Shown one piece after another: positions 55,148 to 64,000 of a stretch of 64,000 bases of DNA; position 1 is the first letter of the stretch; every line of letters starts with the position of its first letter. Below the pieces are notes generated by a model, which did no database searches, was not told the origin of the DNA, and worked only from the letters and a program-made list of their open reading frames with translations. Origin of the DNA: Saprospiraceae bacterium (GTDB taxonomy: Bacteria; Bacteroidota; Bacteroidia; Chitinophagales; Saprospiraceae); contig JAIPBE010000003.1 of the NCBI GenBank assembly GCA_021738725.1, forward strand, positions 118,033 to 182,032, given 5' to 3'. The translations under genes and the position numbers were made by a program.

Positions 55148-56400
55148 CCATAGGTGATGAGATCCTCCTCGGTCAAACCATTGATACAAATGCCACGTGG
55201 TTGGGTCAGGAACTCAACCTGATCGGTATTCAGGTCGCTCGGCGTATCACGGTAGGGGATGAGTTGTCCGTCATTCTGGATGCCCTTTCATATGGGTGGA
55301 CCCACTATGATCTGGTGATCATGACTGGTGGCTTGGGGCCCACCAATGATGATATTACCAAAAAGGCCATCGCTCATTTTTTCCAGGTCGACATGGTATT
55401 TGACCAGGGAACATATGAGCGCATTCTGCGGATCTTCGACCGGATCGGTCGACCTGCCACGGAGGCGCATCGGGAGCAATGCTACATGCCGGCAAATGCT
55501 GAGTTGTTGCCCAATGCCATGGGAACTGCGCCAGGGATGTGGTTCGAAAGGGACGGACATCTCTTGATCTCCCTGCCAGGTGTGCCGTATGAAATGAAGT
55601 CCATCATGACGGTATCCGGTCTCCCCCGATTGAAGGAACAGAAAGGATTGATCCCCATCTTCCACTGCACTTTACAGACGGCTGGATTGGGCGAAAGCGA
55701 GATCGCCAGTCGGCTCGAGCATGTTGAAGCAGCTCTGCCCGACCATATCAAATTGGCCTATCTGCCATCTTTGGGTCAGGTTCGTCTCCGTCTGAGTGCC
55801 TATGGGGGAAAGGTAGAGGTGAGAGAGATCGAGATGGATCATTTTGCCCGAATGATCCACGAAGCACTGGGTCAATCGATTTTTGCAGAGGGGGATACGA
55901 CACTTGAAGCCGCATTGGGGGAGTTGTTGCGATCAAGAGCGCTCTTGTTAGCCACAGCAGAAAGTTGTACCGGAGGGGCGATCGCTCATCATATCACCTC
56001 TGTTCCGGGATCCAGTCAGTACTACCTGGGTACTTTGGTGGCTTATCACAATGCCCTGAAAATTGAAAAACTAGGTGTATCGCCCACCGATCTGGATATC
56101 CATGGAGCCGTATCGGAACCCGTGGTACGGCAGATGGTGCAGGGTGCTATCCAGGCATTCGGCGCCGATGTTGCGATCAGCGCATCTGGTGTGGCCGGCC
56201 CGAGTGGCGGTACCCCAGACAAACCCGTGGGCATGATCTGGATCGCTGTTGGAAACGACAGTGAAATACGCACCCGACTCCTGAAACTGGGGAAAGATCG
56301 GATCAAGAACATAGAAACAACTGCCGTCCTGGCGATGAACGAACTGCGGATCTGGCTCCTGAATCATCCGGAGGTCAAAGGAAAAGGAATCCTCTATTAA
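55129..56400 (+). CDS. cinA: CinA: nicotinamide-nucleotide amidohydrolase / MoCF-type domain
   Basis: Two-domain protein of 423 residues. The N-terminal molybdopterin-binding-like (COG1058) domain has ITIGDEILLGQTIDTNATWL and IMTGGLGPTNDDITKKAI. The C-terminal PncC-type NMN deamidase has TAESCTGGAIAHHITSVPGSS and SASGVAGPSGGTPDKPVGM. It serves NAD recycling and, in some species, competence. ATG 55129 overlaps birA by 19 nt. The stop overlaps that of the convergent mvaD by 3 bases. Confidence 0.95.
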   Translation: MQALLITIGDEILLGQTIDTNATWLGQELNLIGIQVARRITVGDELSVILDALSYGWTHYDLVIMTGGLGPTNDDITKKAIAHFFQVDMVFDQGTYERILRIFDRIGRPATEAHREQCYMPANAELLPNAMGTAPGMWFERDGHLLISLPGVPYEMKSIMTVSGLPRLKEQKGLIPIFHCTLQTAGLGESEIASRLEHVEAALPDHIKLAYLPSLGQVRLRLSAYGGKVEVREIEMDHFARMIHEALGQSIFAEGDTTLEAALGELLRSRALLLATAESCTGGAIAHHITSVPGSSQYYLGTLVAYHNALKIEKLGVSPTDLDIHGAVSEPVVRQMVQGAIQAFGADVAISASGVAGPSGGTPDKPVGMIWIAVGNDSEIRTRLLKLGKDRIKNIETTAVLAMNELRIWLLNHPEVKGKGILY

Positions 56401-57497
56401 TTGAAAATCTCCTTGGGACCGGCACCTGCCCGATCGGCGATCCAGGTCTCTTTCTCACAAAACGGAATACAATCTGCCTTGAGAAAAGCTTCGATCTCTG
56501 CCGCATGGCTTTCGGGATAAAGGACATGTAAATTGGGACCGGCATCCAGGCTGAAATAGACGGGTAAGCCTGTATCCGCCCGGAATTTCCGAATGCTATC
56601 GATCAGCTGCAGACTCATCGGCTTCATGAGCAGGTAGGAGGGGTTGGAGGCCATCATTAGCGCGTGGAGGGTCAGGGCTTCATTCTCCGCAATCTGACCA
56701 AACAGATCCCAGTCCCCATGCTGGAGAGCAGGGAGCAATTGGCTCATTCGCTGACCGGCCTGCATGTATCTGGTAGTTGCATACAGATGTGTCTCCATCA
56801 ATGCATGTCCAGCGGTGGAGGAAACGGACTTTGTCCCACTACTCACGATCAGAATAGCGTTGCGCATGGTTGTAATACTCGGATGCAGGAAGGACGCATA
56901 CGGTACACCATATTCATCCGAACTCCCGGCGATATCGCCATGCCTGCCCCAGGCTGACATGAATGGAAAAACAGACCTGGCGGCACTGCCGCTAGCCAGA
57001 CGCGCCAGATAGGACGCCTTGGTCAAAAACGCCTGTTCTTCTTCAAGCGTGTCGAAAAAGTGCCTTTCCAGAGAGCACAGGCAGAGTGCCAGGGCGCTCA
57101 TGGCAGAAGCAGAGGAGGCAATACCAGAGGAGTGCGGAAAGGAATTTTCGGTATGGATGGTCAGATGCAGCTGACGTAGAAATGGGTAGATATCCCCGAT
57201 ACTCTCCAGATACCGTTTGATGCGATCCGCAAATGCCGGTGCTGGTTCTCCCTCAAAGAACAGGTCCAGAGAGATGCCCTGTGTGGTCGTCTCCTCCCGA
57301 CGATGATAGTGAAGAGTCGTTGTGGTGTGGGCTGCATCCAGCGTCAGACTGATGGATGGATTCCGGGGCAATTGCCGTCCGTGCTTCCCCCAGTATTTGA
57401 TGATGGCCAAATTGGATGGACTGCGCCAGGTGACGGATCCTTGCGGGTGGTCACTCGTATCCAGGATCAATTGTGAATTGCTGTAGTCAAGACTCAT
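56397..57497 (-). CDS. mvaD: Diphosphomevalonate decarboxylase
   Basis: GHMP-family enzyme of the mevalonate pathway; makes isopentenyl diphosphate from diphosphomevalonate. The 366 residues show WRSPSNLAIIKYWGKHGRQL (family motif), PRNPSISLTLD, the ATP loop FPHSSGIASSASAMSALAL, and the catalytic region LASGSAARSVFPFMSAWG. It implies a mevalonate route to isoprenoids, as in Flavobacteriia and Saprospiria. ATG 57497, with a -7-like box TATCTTTA (complement of 57502-57509) only 4 nt upstream. Confidence 0.93.
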   Translation of the reverse strand: MSLDYSNSQLILDTSDHPQGSVTWRSPSNLAIIKYWGKHGRQLPRNPSISLTLDAAHTTTTLHYHRREETTTQGISLDLFFEGEPAPAFADRIKRYLESIGDIYPFLRQLHLTIHTENSFPHSSGIASSASAMSALALCLCSLERHFFDTLEEEQAFLTKASYLARLASGSAARSVFPFMSAWGRHGDIAGSSDEYGVPYASFLHPSITTMRNAILIVSSGTKSVSSTAGHALMETHLYATTRYMQAGQRMSQLLPALQHGDWDLFGQIAENEALTLHALMMASNPSYLLMKPMSLQLIDSIRKFRADTGLPVYFSLDAGPNLHVLYPESHAAEIEAFLKADCIPFCEKETWIADRAGAGPKEIFN

Positions 57498-57534
57498 GGT
57501 ATAAAGATACGCCTCGCCCCGTTGACCTGATGGA

Positions 57535-58197
57535 TCACTTTTTTACCTGGCCAGATGCCTTGTAGCTCTCCGGAAGGACGTATTCCGGTTTATCAATGTC
57601 ATAGGAGATATTGAAATCTTTCAGCACCATGTCCAGGATGGCGTCATCCCCTTCGACGTACCCGCGCTTCAGGTGGTATCCATAAAAATAGGCAAAAGTA
57701 GACCAGTAGAACGCCGTAAACCCGCCTCTCAAATCGCTGACCAGATCATACATGGGACGATCCTGTTCCCGTTCGATCATTTTCACCAGGATCATTCCCT
57801 GGGTCTTGGACAGGTTTTTTAATGGTTCCTCAAATTCACGCTCCAGGTCATCCTGGAGCTTTTTGATGTATCGTTTTCGTTCGCGGCGACTCATATCCTC
57901 AGTACTTTGCTCCATCTCTCTGAATACCTTGATCGCTTCTATGGCGTAGGGATATACCTTGATTGCATAGCGCCGATACTTATAGTAGAGACTCTCTTCT
58001 TCCTTGCTGGCAAACAGGCGCTTTGATTTGACCGTGACCGTCCCCAGATCAGCGATAATCATGGTATCACCATCAGAGATCAATACAGGGTAGACCTTTC
58101 CATCAATAAAGACACGTCTTAATTCGGCCTCCTGGGCGCAGACCTGATGAGTGATCAGGCTGAGGAAAAGGATGACCAGAGTGTGATAGTTCTTCAT
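57535..58197 (-). CDS. Exported DUF4294 protein
   Basis: A 220-residue protein of unknown function known from Bacteroidota. Signal peptide YHTLVILFLSLITHQVCAQ; core VYPVLISDGDTMIIADLGTVTVKSKR, YYKYRRYAIKVYPYAIEAIK, a charged helical region (RRERKRYIKKLQDDLEREFE), then LVKMIEREQDRPMYDLVSDL and GFTAFYWSTFAYFYGYHLKR. ATG at 58197; the longer frame lacks protein-like sequence. It lies between recA and mvaD. Confidence 0.85.
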   Translation of the reverse strand: MKNYHTLVILFLSLITHQVCAQEAELRRVFIDGKVYPVLISDGDTMIIADLGTVTVKSKRLFASKEEESLYYKYRRYAIKVYPYAIEAIKVFREMEQSTEDMSRRERKRYIKKLQDDLEREFEEPLKNLSKTQGMILVKMIEREQDRPMYDLVSDLRGGFTAFYWSTFAYFYGYHLKRGYVEGDDAILDMVLKDFNISYDIDKPEYVLPESYKASGQVKK

Positions 58198-58276
58198 ATA
58201 TGCCTCTAACGAATGTGAAGGGAAGAAAATGCGCAGTGAGAAAAAATTTGTCGGGTCAAGATCGCTGAAATATGAA

Positions 58277-58309
58277 AATGGCCGGATCCCAGGGAGGGTT
58301 CCGGCCATT
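58277..58309 (-). terminator. Intrinsic terminator after recA
   Basis: A perfect 10-bp stem, AATGGCCGGA (58277-58286) with TCCGGCCATT (58300-58309), 13-nt loop. It lies 23 nt past the recA stop. On the minus strand it is followed by TTCATATTT, a weak T-tract. Confidence 0.7.
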
Positions 58310-58331
58310 TATTTCTGAAGTTCAGCAGAGT

Positions 58332-59384
58332 CTATTCGTCACCTGTTTCGACATCTTCCATCTCGACCTTGGCCTTGATCAGACCGACGGCCAATTTGTC
58401 TTTTAACTTCTGTTCGACCTCAGCAGCTACTTCTGGATTGTCCAGCATAAACTGCTTTGCGGCATCCCGGCCCTGGGCGATCTTGGTGCCTTCATAGCTA
58501 TACCAGGAACCACTCTTTTCGAGTACATCATGTTCGGCACCCAGGTCGATCAACTCTCCAGCTTTGGAGATCCCTTCACCGTACATGATATCAAACTCGG
58601 CCACACGGAAAGGAGGGGCCAGTTTGTTCTTGACCACTTTCACTTTAACATGGTTGCCCATGACATTCCCTTCCTTGTCTTTCAGGGCACTTCCAGAACG
58701 ACGGATATCCAGACGTTGAGAAGCGTAAAATTTCAGTGCATTACCGCCTGTTGTGGTTTCTGGATTGCCAAAGAGCACGCCGATCTTTTCACGGAGCTGG
58801 TTGATGAAGATGCAGCAACAGCCGGTCCGTCCGATGGCGCCTGTGAGCTTCCGCATGGCCTGGGACATCAGTCGGGCTTGCAATCCCATTTTGGAATCAC
58901 CCATTTCACCTTCGATCTCGCTTCGAGGTACGAGGGCTGCAACGGAGTCAATTACGATGATATCGATGGCGCCGGACCGGATCAGGTTTTCTGCGATCTC
59001 CAGTGCTTGTTCGCCGTTGTCCGGTTGGGAGATGAGGAGGTTGGCTGTATCCACGCCCAGACGATCTGCATAGTTGCGGTCAAAGGCATGTTCTGCGTCG
59101 ATAAAGGCAGCAATGCCACCTTTCTTCTGACATTCGGCAATGGCGTGAATGGCCAGGGTAGTTTTTCCGGAAGATTCAGGCCCGTAGATCTCAATGACAC
59201 GACCTTTTGGAAAACCCATCGTGCCCAGGGCCAGATCAAGGGTAAGAGAACCCGTCGAAATAGTCTCTACTTCTACGACAGGCCTGTCCCCCAATTTCAT
59301 GATGGTGCCTTTTCCGTATGTCTTGTCCAGCTTGTCCAGTGTCAGCTGTAACGCTTTCAGCTTGGAGTCTTTTTCTGTGCTCAT
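58332..59384 (-). CDS. recA: Recombinase RecA
   Basis: Strand-exchange ATPase for homologous recombination and SOS signalling. The 350 residues show GPESSGKTT (Walker A, 68-76), [15 protein letters not shown] (Walker B), [27 protein letters not shown] (loop 2 and family signature) and the acidic C-terminus [11 protein letters not shown]. Length is normal. A -7 box TATATTTG (complement of 59405-59412) lies 20 nt upstream. No LexA-type palindrome was recognised in the short upstream region. Confidence 0.98.
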   Translation of the reverse strand: MSTEKDSKLKALQLTLDKLDKTYGKGTIMKLGDRPVVEVETISTGSLTLDLALGTMGFPKGRVIEIYGPESSGKTTLAIHAIAECQKKGGIAAFIDAEHAFDRNYADRLGVDTANLLISQPDNGEQALEIAENLIRSGAIDIIVIDSVAALVPRSEIEGEMGDSKMGLQARLMSQAMRKLTGAIGRTGCCCIFINQLREKIGVLFGNPETTTGGNALKFYASQRLDIRRSGSALKDKEGNVMGNHVKVKVVKNKLAPPFRVAEFDIMYGEGISKAGELIDLGAEHDVLEKSGSWYSYEGTKIAQGRDAAKQFMLDNPEVAAEVEQKLKDKLAVGLIKAKVEMEDVETGDE

Positions 59385-59404
59385 GTCTATCCTGTTTTGC
59401 GCAT

Positions 59405-59412
59405 CAAATATA
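59405..59412 (-). promoter_or_regulatory. -7 promoter box of recA
   Basis: Minus strand TATATTTG, an exact TAnnTTTG match, 20 nt before the recA ATG. A TTTG lies 30 nt further upstream, beyond the usual 19-nt spacing, so the -33 element is uncertain. Confidence 0.55.
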
Positions 59413-59528
59413 AAACATTTTGTTTATTATTTGAGTGCTTTGCAAACAATTATCAAAAAAATCGGAAAAAGGATGATTTGGATGTTTCATCTTCCCCCGA
59501 CAACAAGCAGCAATCGGGAAAAAAAGGG

Positions 59529-59602
59529 TGGGCCCTGCAGGGCTTGAACCTGCGACCCTCTGATTATGAGTCAGATGCTCTAACCAGCTGAGCTAAGGGC
59601 CC
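59529..59602 (-). tRNA. tRNA with CAU anticodon (Ile2 or Met)
   Basis: Cloverleaf on the minus strand. Acceptor GGGCCCT pairs with AGGGCCC, D-arm GCTCAGCTGGTTAGAGC, anticodon arm TCTGA-CTCATAA-TCAGA with anticodon CAT, and T-arm with GGTTCAAGCC; discriminator A. CCA is not encoded. C4 and C5 in the acceptor stem are as in tRNA-Ile2, the substrate of the lysidine synthase TilS. Elongator Met tRNA of E. coli differs there, so Ile2 is favoured but Met is possible. Confidence 0.93.
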
Positions 59603-59687
59603 GAAGACTAGATCAACCTGCGTTGACTAATCATATTTCATTGGTACTGCACGTGGTTTGCGTATCGTACCTCATATTCTTTCAAAA

Positions 59688-59751
59688 CTGCGACCCTCGG
59701 ATCATGAGTCATCCCGCTCTTGAGCGGGATAACCAGCTGAGCTAAGGGCCC
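59688..59751 (-). pseudogene. Partial, damaged copy of the adjacent tRNA(CAU) gene
   Basis: The minus strand again reads GGGCCCTTAGCTCAGCTGGTTA (split: acceptor 5' half and most of the D-arm). A 20-bp perfect palindrome (ATCCCGCTC-TT-GAGCGGGAT on the plus strand, 59710-59729) then sits in place of the end of the D-arm. GACTCATGATC with CGAGGGTCGCAG follows, and the T-arm and acceptor 3' half are missing. It cannot fold as a tRNA. Confidence 0.85.
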
Positions 59752-59860
59752 TTGGAATGGTTCCATTACCATATACACCATCCAGGATATAAAGGTAGTT
59801 CATCTCGGTGGAGTACCCAACGAATGTTCAATTAGAAATGACTCTGCATCTTTGCAAATC

Positions 59861-60502
59861 ATGCAAAAGAAGAGAATCAGTACAATCTTGTTCGATCTGG
59901 GGAATGTCCTTTTCGACCTGGACATACCCGCCACGGAAAGAGCCCTGAGCACATTAATGGGTGACAGTGTCATTCCTTTCAAAACCTGGGCTCGGGACAA
60001 TCAGTTTTTCGAACGATTTGAGATTGGAGAGATCTCGAATGATTTATTTGTCAGTGAGATTAAAAAACACTGTGTCGCTGATACCTCTGATCAGTCGATT
60101 ATTGATGCCTGGAACGCCATGCTGGTAGGCATGCCCCCAAAGCGGATGACATGGTTGGAAGAGTTGAGGTCGAGTTACCGCATTGCCTTATTGAGCAATA
60201 CGAATGGACTACATATTAATTGGGTGCGGGCCTACTTTCAGGAGACCCATGCGCTCACTGAATATGAGGACAAATTTTTTGATCGGGCGTATTACAGTCA
60301 TGACATTGGTGCTCGGAAACCGGACAAGCAAGCATATGCTGTGGTGCTGGAAGACTTGGGTGTCAGAGCGGATGAAGTCTTTTTTATTGATGATGTACTG
60401 GAGAACACCATTACGGCTGCAACTATGGGAATCAGAGTGCACCAGCATATACCCGGAACAGAAATCATGAACCATCTATCGGCCTATATCCGCAAAGCCT
60501 GA
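59861..60502 (+). CDS. HAD-superfamily hydrolase (epoxide-hydrolase/haloacid type)
   Basis: A 213-residue phosphatase-like enzyme. HAD motif I FDLGNVLFDLD (nucleophile Asp, though the second Asp of DxD is replaced by Gly, as in epoxide-hydrolase-like HADs), motif II LLSNTNG, motif III Lys in GARKPDKQAY, motif IV VFFIDDVLEN. Cap subdomain RFEIGEISNDLFVSEIKKH. Homologues in Bacteroidota are common; the substrate is unknown. ATG 59861 is preferred over the TTG at 59852. Confidence 0.9.
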   Translation: MQKKRISTILFDLGNVLFDLDIPATERALSTLMGDSVIPFKTWARDNQFFERFEIGEISNDLFVSEIKKHCVADTSDQSIIDAWNAMLVGMPPKRMTWLEELRSSYRIALLSNTNGLHINWVRAYFQETHALTEYEDKFFDRAYYSHDIGARKPDKQAYAVVLEDLGVRADEVFFIDDVLENTITAATMGIRVHQHIPGTEIMNHLSAYIRKA

Positions 60503-60536
60503 AGGGGGCATCTCTTACGAAGAGGAATGAAAAGAA

Positions 60537-60568
60537 AAGACCCATGCCTGAAAACAGACATGGGTCTT
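60537..60568 (-). terminator. Intrinsic terminator of the rRNA operon
   Basis: A perfect 10-bp stem, AAGACCCATG (60537-60546) with CATGGGTCTT (60559-60568). On the minus strand it is followed by TTCTTTTC. It lies just after the 5S gene. Confidence 0.85.
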
Positions 60569-60578
60569 AATAGAGGGA

Positions 60579-60688
60579 GCCGGCGGCGACCTACTTTCCC
60601 ACCTAACGGCAGTATCATCGGCGCAGTGGGGCTTAACTACTCTGTTCGGAATGGGAAGAGGTGGGGCCCCCACGCTATAGCCACCAGC
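60579..60688 (-). rRNA. 5S ribosomal RNA
   Basis: About 110 nt on the minus strand. Helix I is GCTGGTGGC with GCCGCCGGC, and the conserved core CCCATTCCGAACAG lies inside. Ends are set by helix I pairing and may be off by a few nucleotides. Third gene of the 16S-23S-5S operon. Confidence 0.95.
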
Positions 60689-60817
60689 AAATCTTTAGAG
60701 CTTGCGCTCCGTATATTTTGGGTTGTCACTCTCCGGGTTGGGTGGAGAGATCTTGACCATAAAAGGTCAAAGACAATGTTGGGAGTGAGAAAGAAAACGT
60801 GCGGAAAAATTAAAAAA

Positions 60818-63688
<2,871 letters not shown>

Positions 63689-63881
63689 TATCCTTACTAC
63701 GCTCGTTCTCGATTCTCAACTCCCAACTTGTCAATGAACTTTCAGCCAACCATCTTACGACGGTTGATCGCTGTGTTAGCAATCCGGTATCGAACCGGCC
63801 AGGATCCCCAAACGGATATTGCCTTATATAACATAAACACGGAGGTGTAAGCAAGCAAAATACTTGACGTCATCTGCTCTT
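63689..63881 (-). other. 16S-23S internal transcribed spacer without tRNA genes
   Basis: About 190 bp between the 3' end of 16S and the 5' end of 23S. No tRNA cloverleaf (Ile-GAT or Ala-TGC) is visible, whereas many Bacteroidota spacers carry both. Short palindromes such as CCAACCATCTTACGACGGTTG are present, likely for rRNA processing stems. Confidence 0.7.

Positions 63882-64000
<119 letters not shown>

Overview
The window looks like ordinary chromosome of a Bacteroidota bacterium, most likely of the Saprospiria type (Lewinella/Haliscomenobacter/Saprospira relatives). The grounds are two proteins with type IX secretion (T9SS) C-terminal sorting domains, a GldH gliding lipoprotein, many lipoproteins and DUF4294. 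Promoters of the Bacteroidota form TTTG-N19/20-TAnnTTTG recur, a mevalonate-pathway decarboxylase is present, and atpD-atpC stand alone. Base composition looks close to 50% GC by eye. No plasmid, phage, insertion sequence or CRISPR features were seen.

Layout. 1-7.3 kb: the minus-strand operon rimP-nusA-infB (infB runs off the left end), then plus-strand nadE, a small SPOR-like secreted protein and rodA. 7.3-14.9 kb: an M14 carboxypeptidase broken by an in-frame TGA, then a tight plus-strand run of an 805-residue P-loop ATPase, an MscS-like membrane protein, a cation/proton antiporter and an alpha/beta hydrolase. 15-20 kb: GNAT, atpD-atpC, a TlpA-like thioredoxin, grpE-dnaJ. 20-27 kb: an alpha/beta-hydrolase-like gene also broken by TGA, two T9SS cargo genes and gldH. 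One cargo gene is a 979-residue beta-helix protein whose 5' end carries an 8-bp tandem repeat that sets the reading frame. 27-43 kb: a methyltransferase, a seven-haem cytochrome c with TPRs, then a polyhydroxyalkanoate (PHA) region holding phaB, a sodium:solute symporter, two related alpha/beta hydrolases, an acyl-CoA ligase, a porin, phaC, phaE fused to a helix-hairpin-helix tail, a phasin-like gene and a second reductase. 43-60.5 kb: housekeeping genes (tgt, LptF/G permease, DASS transporter, M28 peptidase, ftsH, rsfS, birA, cinA, mvaD, recA) plus a tRNA(CAU), a damaged copy of it and a HAD hydrolase. 60.5-64 kb: a minus-strand rRNA operon (5S, 23S, 3' end of 16S) whose spacer shows no tRNA genes.

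Main points for a second look: (1) the octamer repeat at 25837-25875 that places the best ATG of the beta-helix protein out of frame, as in phase-variable genes; (2) a perfect intrinsic-terminator hairpin between the promoter and start codon of rimP-nusA-infB, suggesting attenuation; (3) the ATPase/MscS-like/antiporter operon, whose function I do not recognise and which is the best candidate here for an undescribed system; (4) the PhaE-HhH fusion inside a broad PHA cluster; (5) promoter -7 boxes only 4-6 nt from start codons, implying leaderless mRNAs; (6) two genes interrupted by single TGA codons; (7) the tRNA remnant with an inserted palindrome.
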